A stretch of 64,000 bases of DNA from Lytechinus variegatus (Eukaryota; Echinodermata; Echinoidea; Temnopleuroida; Toxopneustidae): positions 63,152,697-63,216,696 of the forward strand of contig NC_054741.1 in NCBI RefSeq assembly GCF_018143015.1, read 5' to 3'. Positions 43,985 through 56,227 of the stretch are shown one piece after another. The notes beneath the pieces were generated by a model. It was not told the origin of the DNA and did not search any database. It saw only the letters and a list, made by a program, of their open reading frames with translations. A program made the translations under genes and the position numbers. Numbering within the stretch: the first letter of the stretch is position 1; every line of letters begins with the position of its first letter.

Positions 43985-46489
43985 TTACTGGAAGGCTTTA
44001 GCCCGTCCGGCTGGGGTGGGGAACTCGATCTCTGGTCCCTCTGCCCCCTCAGTGGTAGGCTCCGTTGTAGTGGTGGGTGCTGTCGTTGCCTTTGATTGTT
44101 TTCTGAGTTCTGCAACATTATAAGGGAGAACAAATAAAGCATTGGAAACTCAGTGGTGATGTAATTAAGTGATAGCTTATTTCTTCGTTATTGGAAGATG
44201 TTTATAGAATCCTCATTGATATTAAGCTCCCTTTGTATTTTTTATGGACTGATCGATTTATTTTTTTACTGAAAATTCGTGCCTTTGTTTTGTCAAACTC
44301 AATGTTCATTTTGCTGAAACACAATTCAAACTTTAGAATCTTGAATGAGACGTATATGTTATTCTGTGTTTTATCATCATCATTAATACTATTGCTATTA
44401 TTATTATTATTATGATCATTGTCATCATCAATGTCGAAGCGCCGTGGTGTAGCTGTTCTGACTCTCGCCCTGTAATCAGATGGTCGTGCGTTTGAATCCC
44501 ACCATGGCCTAGTGTCTTTTGGCGAGGCGTCAATCCACACGGTAGGAAACAACCGTTGGTTTAGCAAGTGTGTGCCTACATGGCCTTACAGATTGCTTGA
44601 AATGCTATGATCCAGTGACCGGGTAATGATAATTGTGAAGCGCTTGGAACGGTCGTAGATTGATAAAGCGCTATATAAATGCCAATTATCATTATTATCA
44701 TCAGCAACAGCATCATCAATATTACTAGCATTATTTATACTTAGAATTTCCATCATTATTTTATTGTTGTTATCATTGTTAGGATTAGTTATATAATCTC
44801 GCATTATTGTTTCAATTTCAAGAGTTCATTAATATTATTATGACCATGGTTTATATATTTTTTTTTTCATTTTTGTTCCGGATTTAAAAATAATAGAATA
44901 TGAAACGAAAAAATAGGACACTCACTGGAGCAGAAGTCGACGACCTGAGGTTCATATTCACTGCAAACCAGCTCCATGGCCGCACAGTCACCCTTAACAA
45001 TCTCTGGTTTGGAATCTTTCATGTAGCAAATGCCGCCATTATTGGCCATGTCGAGGTAGTCTTCAACGATGTCACCGTCGTAGCCTGCCATTTCGAACTG
45101 TTCGGCGTAGTCGTGGACGTGATCGATGACCTCGGAGTCGCAGCGGTAACCTTCGCCTCGTTTCTTCTCCATGTATCCAGGACAAGACTTGATAAGATGC
45201 TCGTTGACACTCAATTCTAAAAAGGAAAGATATGGTTCGTGATGTTCGTTGTGTTATTGTCGGAGAATATAAAGACATGAATAGGGGGGCAATTGCCAGA
45301 AAATGAATACAAAAATAAAAGGAGTGGTTGGAGTAGGCTAAGTTATAGTAGTAGTAATGTAAGCAGTAATAAAATCAGATTTTTGTTATTTATTAATTAA
45401 TTGTTAATAGATCTCGTGCATCGAACGTACGATCGTATGAATGTAAGATCTGGCACTCATATCATCAACATACATAAAAGAAACCAATTATGATTGTATT
45501 ATGAGTGAATTACAGTAATGTGGATCATAAATATTATCTTTTCAAGCTTCTTAACCTATTTTAACGTCTTTTTTTGCACAAACACTATTTGTTAGATTCT
45601 CATCGACTGAATTCAGAAAAAAAAACGTTCGATTAATATTTTTTTAAACAAATGTTTAATACTTTTTAGCATGTCTTATGTAATTATATTTTCTGTCTTT
45701 TTTCAATGGTGTTTTTTTCTTGAAATATAATTTGACATGAAAAGAATTATTCATGAATCATCTCTGCAACATTTTCGCACGTGATCATGAAAATTTATTG
45801 CACGAAAAGTGGGGGCAGGGGGATTTCGCCCCTTGTTGATGTACTTACTGAAGGCTTCTGAGAGGCAAATACATGATACTGACAGAAGACACAGTGAGAT
45901 GACCAGCTTCATCTGAAAAGGGTAAAGAAATGAAAAATACCATGTATATACTAAGGTAGATTAAACGCATGCTTTGAACATGAAAAATCCTAAAGCCCCA
46001 ACCCCCCCCCTTCCCCTTCCCGTGTATGACGAATGTATAATTCACGGTTGAATATATTCCAGTAAAGGTTGTGTATTATAATATTTTAACGCTGTCACCA
46101 TGGGTGGGTGGACAGAATATTCAAGTATTATGAATCTATTGAATTATTATCACTGCCCCTAAAAAACTATTAAGTCTCATGATTGATGTAAGCTGCCAGG
46201 GGCTAAAGAATTATATTCATTTCCACAACAACAGCAAAGTAAATACATTTTGTACATCAAAAACGTTATGAAACATAAAATTAAAGAAATGCAACAATTC
46301 AAACAAGATTGACCATCGTGTAAACGATTTGAAATTACCACCAAAAAAATGTGGAACCGTCCAAAGTGCGAGTGAAGCATAATCTTTCTTGAAAAAATAT
46401 AAATAATTAATATGCCATGATTAAAGGAAATAAAAAAAGAAAATAGAGAAATGATTATATAATTTTCTTATATTTACCGTTGTTGCCAT
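43985..46489 (-). CDS. Secreted six-Cys-domain protein with Thr/Pro-rich tail (paralogue 2)
   Basis: Exons 46489-46478 (MATT), 45912-45849, 45216-44926 and 44109-43985; 163 residues. Introns are GT-AG, phases 0, 1, 1. Exon 2 encodes MKLVISLCLLSVSCICLSEA, a typical signal peptide, so the product should enter the secretory pathway. Exon 3 carries the six cysteines: KSCPGY, YRCDSE, GICYM, GDCAAMELVC and DFC. Its middle is acidic and probably helical (DHVHDYAE, EDYLDMANN). Exon 4 encodes a tail with ATTAPTTTTEPTTEGAEG, a likely site of O-glycosylation, and ends GRAKAFQ. It is closest to paralogue 3, sharing EHLIKSCPGY, EKKRGEG and DHVHDYAE. An in-frame ATG also opens exon 2, so initiation there cannot be excluded. 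Intron 3 contains a SINE. Family and function not recognised. Confidence 0.85.
44436..44715 (+). mobile_element. tRNA-derived SINE in intron 3 of paralogue 2
   Basis: A box GTGGTGTAGCTGTTCTGAC, B box GTGCGTTTGAATCCC, tail TGATAAAGCGCTATATAAAT followed by (ATT/ATC)n. It is antisense to the gene. A decayed relative is at 61670-61800. Confidence 0.8.
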
Positions 46490-46600
46490 TTTGACGATTT
46501 TCTCTATGATAATTTGACGCAGATCCTCACTTTCTTGTTTTAAGGTTCCTTGATATTTTATCGTCTTCAGTAGAATGATGAAGAGTGGAGAGCGATCTTA

Positions 46601-46608
46601 TATTTATA
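46601..46608 (-). promoter_or_regulatory. TATA box of paralogue 2
   Basis: TATAAATA on the minus strand, 119 nt upstream of the ATG at 46489, the same octamer as in paralogues 3 and 4. Confidence 0.7.
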
Positions 46609-48472
46609 CAATTTAAACCGGAACTAGCTAAACAAAAATTCGAAGTTAATTCATTCACTGAAAACAAACATTCTTGAAAAATGGCTACACGTGTTTGATT
46701 TAAAATAATAAAGCTCTGAGCAAGGATGTTTTGTTGATGCATAGCTGCAGACAAAGAGTACTATGTCCACGTCTTATGTTGACCGCCTCTGTTGAGCTTT
46801 GCGAATAATCCACTAGCCTTGATTCAGTTTCCCCCAAATCATTAGTTCTCTGTATAATACGAATATTAATCTCCTCTTGACCTTTGAGCTTAAACTTCGA
46901 GTGCGTGGATGCATTTTGTCAAATAGGAATATAATGGCATAACTTTGATGTTGTATTTCAACAAATGCATTCCTGGTCAATATATAGGCGTGGTCAAAAA
47001 TTAAAAAAAGCTGAAAACAATATTTCACTTAAGTAAGAACAATCACCGGCTTTGATTTTGTCATTACATCTGTTACGTATATTCATGTGACTAATGTTTG
47101 TTCGGTCGATGATCGCTCCTAGCCTCACGAATGCCTATGCATTATTTGACGGATATTTGAAATTAATGACCAAACCTTCACGGATGGTAATTTCCGCCAA
47201 AAATTATGTGTTTATTAAGTAATTTTTGTTGCCGTCGTTTGAATCATCATTATCACTGTTGGTTGTTGTTGTTGTTTATAGTATATGTATGTTTGCTTGT
47301 TTGTTCATTTCTCTTTCAGTTTATGTCTGCCTTCATAGGGATTGGCGTGATTCCCGGATACGCTTCGTTGTATGAAGGACATGAATATGCACGTTTACCT
47401 TCTGCATATGAAGGGAGAGTCTGTACACACCCAAGTAACTCTGACAGGTGGTGTAGAACGAAGGATTATGGGGGCAGCTTTCTCACTAGCAAACGTGAAA
47501 CACGAAGGATAAAAAGTGCTTCAACTTGAATTATATATACGTTTTGATGAAAATTAATAACTTTATAGAAGCATTGATTTATTTCACAGATACATGCATC
47601 CATTCTAGGGCTTTACGAACAGCTATTCCTAAGGCGTTCAGAAGCCATCTGCACGGAGTTCCTATGAGTTCGTAAGCCATATGTATAATTAGGGGAAATG
47701 ATTGACTAATCCGTCATTATCTTGACACATTGCAGATGATTTTTTTCTGAAACCCCATATTTCAAACTAACACGTATACAAGTATTCAGATGAAAAGATT
47801 AATTTAATGATTACCATAGTCAAGTGTTTATGGTAGTAAAGTAGGCATATAGCGTATTTCTAAAGATCTTCACCCTGACGAAAAATTTGTTGTAAAATTA
47901 CCAAAAAAAATATTGGTGAAGGTGAATCCTTTAAAGATTAAGTCAAGGTGATTTCTTGAATATTTGATTTATGACTTCATATGCGATATGCTGCTTATGT
48001 TATGTAATATATAATGAATACATTAATGTTCTTCAGTCATTGTTTCATGATGACTGGGTTTACAGGAGCGGGTGTGAAATAATTTTCTGTGTATATATGT
48101 ACTGAAGCTACAATGAAAACTATTTATTTCAATGTCTTGGATGTCTCAATAGATGAGAATCTCAGTGTGATTGTACACATAAAAGTTCCAAAACTCTCAA
48201 AGTATTATTCAACAGTCTTTACCCTTGTTTAGTATGGGGGATACTGTGCCAATAACCAATTAGATCGTGTAAACTACAAGAGAATGTGCCGTCCATATCA
48301 TTAGCAATGAAAATTTAGATTCCCACTGTGCAAATCTTTTTTAAAGACATACAGATCTTTCCTGATTTCTTTGAAATATAGGTTGCTTCATTTATGTCCT
48401 CGTATTTCAAAAACATCTTGCCTTCGAATTCCAATGTACTGTATCTTTCAGGGCTAATATTTATTACAATGC

Positions 48473-48527
<55 letters not shown>

Positions 48528-48534
48528 GAAAACA
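46609..48534. other. Spacer between paralogues 2 and 3
   Basis: No supported gene. A 107-codon frame at 47206-47529 is discussed under rejected items. (AT)n occupies 48478-48524. Confidence 0.5.
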
Positions 48535-48925
48535 ACTACACCTATTGTTGGAACAAAATGTTGGAATGACATTCCAAATGTTATCAGAATTATGCCCAGT
48601 CTATTGTCTTTCAAACATAAGTATAAATTGCATCTATTCGCTCTATCTCACAAAATGCATTGAGATGACCTTTTCCTACTCAAATATTGTTAGTTTTGTT
48701 TTATTTTACTTGTTTATTCTGATTAACAACTCAATGATATTATTTCCGGGACTAGCCTTAGATATAGGCCCTTGGCCTTTGCTAGTTCCCCCCTTAGTCT
48801 CAATTGTAATATGTTCTCATTAATGTTTAACTTTTGATTTTTATTTAAATAATTATTTTGCGAATTTCGATTGCATTGGTGTTTTCTATTAAAGCTATGT
48901 AAAATAAATGAATTGAATTTGAATA
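48535..48925 (+). mobile_element. CR1-like retrotransposon 3' fragment
   Basis: The frame after the (AT)n reads TTPIVGTKCWNDIPNVIRIM and LLSFKHKYKLHLFALSH, like the last residues of CR1-type reverse transcriptases. A hairpin GGGACTAGCC..GGCCTTTGCTAGTTCCC follows at 48748-48790, then the terminal AAATGAATTGAATTTGAAT. Only the far 3' end is left. Confidence 0.7.
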
Positions 48926-48950
48926 GTACATTAGAGAGGACAAACATGTA

Positions 48951-49761
48951 GAGTGCGTATCAATAAATAGTTTACACTTTAGAAAAAGTCCCAGGAATTG
49001 AAAAATATAATTTGTTTACATATATTCTTCGGTTTGGGTCTCATCTTTCATTCTTTCATATGAAAGTTAAAATTTTGACAAAATGTTACACTTGACCTGC
49101 GTGAGTGAGCACTGCCTATTTTTGTAAAGCTCGCAGAAACTGGTTTGCGCAGAAATGCTTATTTTCACGCTGTGTGAGAAAAAATAGGTGAAAACAAAAT
49201 GTGGTACATTTTTCATACATTTATTTTACCTTTTTAGATAGGTTAAATAAAACAGATACATTGAAAAATTTATAACAACATTTGAAAATTGGTTTACATG
49301 TCTTGTTTATCCACACTTTCCCAAGCTTGACAATTATTAACAGAAGGAAAATCTAGCCATAAGCCATTTCAGGATAAGTACAAAGCAGATATAATTATGA
49401 TGGCCTCAGCATTTGGGGAGGTGGTGCAATGACTCTCTGTGAAGTGTTTTGGGCAAGAAGAACAAGTTAAAGAGGTAAAAATATCTTTAAATCAATCTTC
49501 TTAGCTAAAATCCGTGTGTTCCTCATGATCAACGTCTAATCTTATTCATATAACTATTTCCGAGTTCTATGCAAATCATTTTTCACGAACGTTTCAAAAG
49601 TGGTGCTCTCTCAAGCGGAAAGATTATTCGACAGCTACATCGCCCCTTGCTTAAAGAGATCTGTACCAATATTTAAATGTGGAAAAGGCTTCAGAGTATT
49701 ACACATATGTAATTCTCGAGGATTATTTCCAAGTAAAGTGTAAATTTTTTTGTTCGCACTG
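48951..49761. mobile_element. Mariner-like non-autonomous element, copy 1
   Basis: The left end GAGTGCGTATCAATAAATAG and the right end, reverse complement CAGTGCGAACAAAAAAATTT, are followed in both by TTACACTT and flanked by TA. Interior blocks (TTTGGGTCTCATCTTTC, CAAGCGGAAAGATTATTCG, GATCTGTACCAATATTTAAA) recur in reverse at 60265-61197. No transposase frame is left. Confidence 0.8.
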
Positions 49762-51333
49762 TATATTATATCGTATGATAAAATACATGAATTATTAAGT
49801 CCTTCATTCACTGCATGTAACTGAGAATATTACAATATTTCCTTTTATAATGAAAATCACGTGTTTATTCCTCCTGGATTATGCATATCATTCTTATTAC
49901 CAAATACGTAAACAAGAGTAATTGATATTAAAGATAATTAAAAAACACTATTGGAGAGTGAGGATCTAATACATTTGGATACAACAAACAGGTAGACATT
50001 AACAGAACTTTTGAGTTTCGATAAAATATCTATAAAATACCTATTTCGCCAATGTTTTGGATGCAACAAACCACGAGCCAGAATTCTACTGGAGTTTTGC
50101 ATATCAATTCCAAAACTCATCTTTCAATAAAATATTTAATAAAAAATATTTTGTCAATGTATTTATGTCCTAAGCCACTCTGATTCTTTGTGAGGATCGA
50201 ATTTGGTGAAGAAGGGGGAAAAATCTGGTTCGATTCTGCCCAGGTTTCATTATTACAATGAGGGAAAAAATACTTGTTTGATTAACAATTTTCTTAACAA
50301 AATTGCTACAATTACATAATATTGGTCTAGTTTCATATTCCATGATGGAATTCTTTTTTAATCAGTTGAATTCGCTCATTTTGTTAAAGATTTAGATATT
50401 GCTCAAACAAGATGCTCTGTGATAATTCACGCATAATCCGATGCATATAGACTCTTTTTCAATACTCAAACCTCTGTTTCACCTTCTCCTTCTCCCATTT
50501 GCTTCCTCAGACACACACATATGACTTTTCTCTCCCTTTTCCTCCCTTCCTTATTTATTGCCTTCTTACCGGATTCGCATTGCTCCCTGTCTACATGGTC
50601 TATACCTCTTTCTCACTCACTCGGCATGCCTCTCTTTCACGTTTTCCCTCTCACATTCGCTTTCACACACACACACACACCCTCACCCACCCTAGAATAC
50701 ACTCACTCATCTGTGCATAAACAATGTATAACTTTTTCTTTCTTTCTTTCTTATCTTCGTCTCGGACTCATATTGCTTCATTGCTCAATCTAAAAGTTTT
50801 TTTTATCCGTCACTCCGCACCATTCTCTCCTCCCCCCTCCCTCCCTCTCTCTTCAGGAAATGTTCACTGTATGTTACTTGACATACTTCACATTTTCATT
50901 GCTGGACAACATTATACAATCTTAAGAGACTCAAGATAATATATTAATAATTTATTAGTATTCAAACTTCGATTTTAGTATGAAAACAAAATATACAAAC
51001 AAATTTCAATCTGGTATGTCATTCTTCAGATATGATGCAGGTCCTGCACAAGGTACTTCAGTCATCAGCTCATATTATGACAACGGGATTAAAGCTGCAT
51101 ATTGTATTAGTCTCTAATTAAGTGATGAGAATATTATTCTTCGGGACCAAACATGTCTTCCTGGTGTAGATGACATAGGATGTACAGTTAGCAATTGTTG
51201 TTCCAGTTGACTTTTTGAAAGTGTCGTTGGAACCTGCTGGACTCTTTGAATTTTGTGTGTCCTTATAACCGGCTACCTTTGTGATAGTGACCTTCTGGAT
51301 GTGTTAGTTTCTTATGTTTAAATTGCGTTCAGT
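49762..51333. other. Spacer downstream of paralogue 3
   Basis: Holds CT-rich and (CA)n stretches at 50480-50700 and 50830-50860. On the minus strand an AATAAA occurs near 50951-50956, about 380 nt past the stop at 51334, and could be a polyadenylation signal. Confidence 0.5.
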
Positions 51334-53086
51334 TCAGACAGTCGTTGCCGGTACAGCGGTCGTTGGCCCTGGGGTAGGTGGCGGGGTCGTATTTCTCCGT
51401 TGGCTTGGCATGGTAGGAGGATGGAAAGCCCTCCTTGCTTTCAGGGCTGTTTAGTTAAAAAGACAAATGTTTTGATTCCATTACAGATCGGATGATTAAG
51501 ATGATGCGAAGAAGTGGCATTGAAACACGATTCTGGTTTCATGATAATCACTTTTCTTCAATACAATCAATTTTGAGTTTAGAGTTCTTAAAGAAATCTA
51601 GGAAGTTGTAATTAGATTGTGGAAGTTGTCTTGACCCCATCATTGTCAGAGACGTATAGGGAAGGGGAAATAAATTAATGGAAAGAAATGGAGAGTGAGG
51701 AAAAGAAATGAAAAAGTTGGGAAAAAAGTAATGGGAATGATTGAAAAGGTACAATAAAAGAAATAACAGTGACAAGAAAGAACAATAAAGAAAAATAATA
51801 ATAACAATGATGAGAAATGTGTGGAAGATTTATCAAGAACTAATTATATTTATATCATTTCTGTCCGTTATTGCTGCCTTGCCTCTCATGGTCTCACTCT
51901 TCGACTGGCCGATACATGCATGGACCAATACATGCACCGTCATTTCCCCCAGTTATTTATCACTGTTTTTCCTTTAAACGATAATTAACAAAGTACTCAC
52001 TGGTACAACGATCGACGACTGTTGAGGGTGTTGCACACACGATCTCCATAGCGGCACAACCATCGAAGACCATCTGGACATCGGAATTTTCATCGAGGTA
52101 GCAGAGTTGTTTATTGTTCGCCTGGTCGAGGTAGCTCTCGACTCTGTCGCCATTGTAACCCGGAGTTTCTCTCACCCCCTCGGCGTAGTCGTGCACGTGA
52201 TCGAGGACCTCAGAGTTACAGCCACCCTCCCCTCGCTTCTTCTCCTCGTAGCCGGGGCAAGACTTGATAAGATGTTCGTAGATACTTTGTTGACCATTTC
52301 CATGAGCTGTATAACACAAAGAGATGGGTATCGGCGGTAGTAAATTTGTTAAATTAATCAAAGAATTTTAATATTAGTAACAAAATGAATTGCTATAAAA
52401 ATTGAAATAACCGTCATGATGATAATCATACTAATATCAACATCTAGGTTTATAATGAGACTAATAATCACAAGAGCAACAATAAAACATCTCTGATGTG
52501 ACCCCCTCGTCCCACTCCTCTGAAGATGTGTACTTCTACTACTTAATTTACTACATATTCTACTACTACTACTACTACCACTACGACTACCACTACGGCT
52601 ACCACTACGACGACTACTACGACTACTACTACTACTTCTTCTACTACTACTATACTGTTTCTACTGCTGCTACTATTTCTGCTTATACTTCTAAAAATAA
52701 TGCTGGCAAATTCGCAATTGCACCTGTGTCTCCCATTTACTTACGGAATGCTTCAGATATCGCGATGTATGATAAAACAACCAGGCACATTACAGCAGTT
52801 GGTTTCAACTATAAAAAAAAGAGAAATATATATTTACAATCACAATCAGATGAAGCAATGTGAAAATCAGTTTGTCTAAAACCTTTTTAAAAATAGTACA
52901 GGTAGTACGACTTTTTAATTCAAACAGTCCTTCAATTTACTGTAACGTGGAATATAAGGCACGGATAAATTGATATATTACAAAGAATATCCAGAATGAT
53001 GAATAAACTAAATTTCCAGATGAAGTTAAAGCAAAAAAATGAAATGTTTGAAGAAAATTATACAATTCACTTACAGTTGTGGCCAT
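51334..53086 (-). CDS. Secreted six-Cys-domain protein with Thr/Pro-rich tail (paralogue 3)
   Basis: Exons 53086-53075 (MATT), 52808-52745, 52306-52001 and 51446-51334; 164 residues; GT-AG introns of phase 0, 1, 1. Exon 2 has no leading ATG (it reads LKPTAVMCLVVLSYIAISEA), so the exon-1 start is required for a full signal peptide; this fixes the start for the whole family. Exon 3 has KSCPGY, GGCNSE, QLCYL, DGCAAMEIVC and DRC in the paralogue spacing. Exon 4 encodes RRNTTPPPTPGPTTAVPATT plus one Val, again Thr/Pro-rich. It is the nearest relative of paralogue 2, and they are adjacent, consistent with tandem duplication. Intron 2 carries a (TAC)n tract. Predicted secreted; function unknown. Confidence 0.87.
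52536..52665. repeat. (TAC)n microsatellite in intron 2 of paralogue 3
   Basis: CTA/TAC triplets with CAC and GAC variants, producing a Tyr-rich frame on the plus strand that is not a gene. Confidence 0.9.
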
Positions 53087-53178
53087 GTTGGATATTCAAA
53101 GATACTACGATGACTTCTTAAAGTTGCCTGAAATCTTAGCTTCTCTGCTCGAATGATCCCTGGAGACCGACCTGCTCA

Positions 53179-53186
53179 TATTTATA
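53179..53186 (-). promoter_or_regulatory. TATA box of paralogue 3
   Basis: TATAAATA on the minus strand, 100 nt upstream of the ATG at 53086. Confidence 0.7.
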
Positions 53187-54439
53187 CTTTTCTCACTCTA
53201 CAGGCAGTCAAACTAAAATCCCTTCTTGAAGAAGAAATAAAAGAAATATGTTGCCAGCAACTGTTTATTGAGATTAAGACAATGTTCACATTAAGGACAG
53301 CGAAATAATAGTAGCCTAGAGTCAGTGGATTTGTCAATTGTCCATTCATTACAGAGAGACTATCAGGGAGGCCTCAAGTTTGCCACAATCCTTCTCAGTC
53401 ACGTCAGTTGAACCTGCGCTTTGTTTCTTTGTAAGATGGATTTCAATTGATTTGAGGCTAAGTGTTATGAGGCGAGGCATTTGGATTATTGCTTGTTTCG
53501 TCATAATGAAGAATGTAAAAGTGACCGAATTATGAGGTTAAGTGACTTACGATACTCCCACATTGAGGAAAATTATGATTTTTTTATACTTAATACTTCA
53601 CTTGAAACAACTCTAAATGTCTCTGTTTTAAAGATAAATTCCCGTTCTGGTAACGATCTTGAAATGACTTTTTACAGAATCTAATATTATGACCCCCCAA
53701 GTGTCTGTTTGTAAGAATAAAAAATATGTGCCAAAGGATTCTGGAAGAAATTGTGTAATTGCTGAGAAATAAGCGCGGATTCGGTCACTTCCGTCGGGTC
53801 TTTATTCCAGCAATAATAATACACTGTCCCACGTGTGCCTATCTGTGTTGGTGATCTTCAGTGTGAACATTTTTCAGCGTAGATTTTCAAGATTTCACAA
53901 AGTTCAGTTTATGTAACTGCATGGATCCTCGATGATATACTGACAATTAAGCCTGGTTTTACAGACTTTCTCATGAAATCAGTGTTTACTGCAACTTCTG
54001 GCATTTCTCTTTAACTTTGTAACCTTCAGATTGTCCTGTACTTCAGCTAGGTCGTTTCATTCCCATTCGCTTTGAATTATAGCAGCTTTAAATGCAGCAG
54101 AATTAGTATTTTGTTTCATCATAGGAACAACTAATGTCATATTTTGGGATCAAAGATATTTTCCGTTACAGCTTGAATTCATCCTCTACCATGATTATTA
54201 CATGTATAGCCTCATTTGTATTGCTTCAAAGTACAACTTCTCCCTTCTTATTCCTTTTGATCAATCTTGCCTATATTTTTTAGTAACTCATTAAAAAAAA
54301 ATCAAGAGAGATAAATATCCGACTCTCTTTATATGTTAAACTACCTTTTCTTACCTCTCATTCTCTCTCTCTCTCGGTAATTTCTCTATCACACACTCAT
54401 ATGCACACATCCAATCGAGTAAGAATATTAACAGTCATA
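53187..54439. other. Spacer upstream of paralogue 3
   Basis: No gene recognised; short open frames at 53338-53684 lack any resemblance. Confidence 0.5.
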
Positions 54440-54840
54440 TTCGACTAAAATGGGGTAAAGGGAATAAGGGAGTCATAATCAAAGAAGAGAGTCGCTCGTC
54501 ACAATAAAAAAGGGTCGCAAGTCGCAATCAGATGAGTAGGTCATAATCAAAGAAGAAGGTCGGTAGTCATAATCAAATTACATGAAAGAGGCTAGTCACA
54601 ATTAAAAAAGGGTCGTTAGTCCTAATCAGATGAGACGGTCGCTCGTCATAGCAGAAGGGTCGCTATCCTGTACATCTATAATAAAAGAAAGGTTCGTTAG
54701 TCACAATCACGTAAGCGGGTAAGAGCGTAGCCAGTCGGCATGGTCGGAATGAGATTAGGGAGTCACTATTCATAATCACGTGTAGAGAGTCGCTAGTTAT
54801 AATCACACAGTTATAGTTATAATTACACATCTAAGTCTAC
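54440..54840. repeat. Degenerate 18-25-bp minisatellite
   Basis: Variants of GGGTCGCTAGTCATAATCA recur about fifteen times with irregular spacing. Confidence 0.8.
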
Positions 54841-55081
54841 ATGCTATACAAACAAACTCCCATCTTTCTCCCCAAGCTCACTAGTCTGCAATACGAGTTG
54901 CGTAGCATGGATCTGTAATGAAATTTGCAAACGGGTTTTAGAAAAGAGTAGGCCTAAGTGGACCTAATGAAGTACATGTCTCGAGTGTATTATACTGCAT
55001 GCTCGAAGTGGTGTTTTATAACTTAAGTTGGGTGTTCTGGTGTCCTGGGAATTTCCCAGTGGTGAACATGGTTGGGCTTAT

Positions 55082-55672
55082 TAAACAAATGAAACCTTTG
55101 AAACAAGATAGCCTGTGTTAAAACAAAAAAGATCAAAGAAACAGATGAACAAAAGTTTGAGAAAATTTGAATAAAAAATAAGAAAGTAATGAACTTTTGA
55201 AGTTTAGATCATTATCATTATGTAGATCCTCTAGTTGGCAATGCGAAGATGTGTGATGTCACTTGTGACTAACTTTCCCATTACTTTTCTATATATATTT
55301 CACTTAAACTGCCTCTTTTATCACATCTATCAGTAGCTCATGTATTCTTTCTATAAGAAGGTATGTAATATGGATTTTTAAAGCATATACTATATATAGA
55401 TAAAGAGTTTGTATCATCATGAGAAAAAGCAAAAAAAGGGACATTTTAGGAGTATTTTAGTCCCTCACAGGGAAAGTTGTTCACATGTGACATCACACAT
55501 CTTTGTCGCATTGCCAATGCGATGATCTCCATATCATTAGTGATCACAATATTCAAATGCTCATAACTTTCTCATTATTCGTCCGATTTTTCTCAAACTT
55601 CTTTGATCTTATTCTTTGATTTTCTCTTACCACACAAGCCTACTTGTTCCAAAGATTTCATTTCTCTTTAAC
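55082..55672. mobile_element. MITE with long inverted arms, copy 2
   Basis: AATGAAACCTTTGAAACAAG at the left and CTTGTTCCAAAGATTTCATT at the right mirror each other. The whole length matches 25540-26131, including TGTGACATCACACAT and TTCAAATGCTCATAACTTTC. Confidence 0.85.
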
Positions 55673-55708
55673 AAAATAAGGAAAGCATTTAATAGATCTA
55701 GTGTTGAG

Positions 55709-55736
55709 GTTGGTTGAGGTTGGTTGAGGTTGGTTT
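55709..55736. repeat. 10-bp tandem repeat
   Basis: GTTGAGGTTG repeated about three times. Confidence 0.8.
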
Positions 55737-55996
55737 GTCGAAAAGATTGGTGTTGATTCTCCTGTTGGTCTGAGGACTGCCTCGTTTGAATATTTGATGT
55801 TGTGTATTGAATCCTTATTGTTGATCAATTCCTGCTAAATGTAAATTAGATTATTCCTATAGAGTAAGGTATATTCAATTAAAAAAATATAAACAACTAA
55901 CCCCCCTCTTTAATTAGTCTCTCTCTCATCGTGTTCAATATCAGGTTAAAATGTGTAAATAGCAAGAGTAAAACAGACGGAATGCAAGTGAAGTAT

Positions 55997-56227
55997 AGTT
56001 TATATTATTAATAATACACATGGTAGCCACTTCAGTCATAAGACTGCTGTTCCAGCTGGCCCTGCATAACATAATATATTATTATGACCCTTCTCCAGTC
56101 TAAATGATAAGCGCCAAGCAAGAAGGCAGAAGGTCCCATAAAAGTCTTTGGTATGACTAGGCCGGGGATCGAACCCACGACCTCCCGTTCATGAGGAGGA
56201 CGCTCTACCACTGAGCCACCATGCCTG
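55997..56227 (-). mobile_element. tRNA-derived SINE
   Basis: Minus-strand head: GGTGGCTCAGTGGTAGAGCG (A box), CTCATGAACGGGAGGTCG, GGGTTCGATCCCCGGCC (B box); then TACCAAAGACTTTTATGGG and the body, ending in ATTAATAAT. The head is tRNA-like, but its acceptor ends do not pair well. Confidence 0.8.

Noticed and set aside
47206-47529. 107-codon plus-strand frame with a hydrophobic start and GYASLYEGHEYARLPSAYEG
   Set aside because: It contains a possible acceptor (TTTCTCTTTCAG at about 47310-47321), but no partner exon, promoter or family resemblance was seen.
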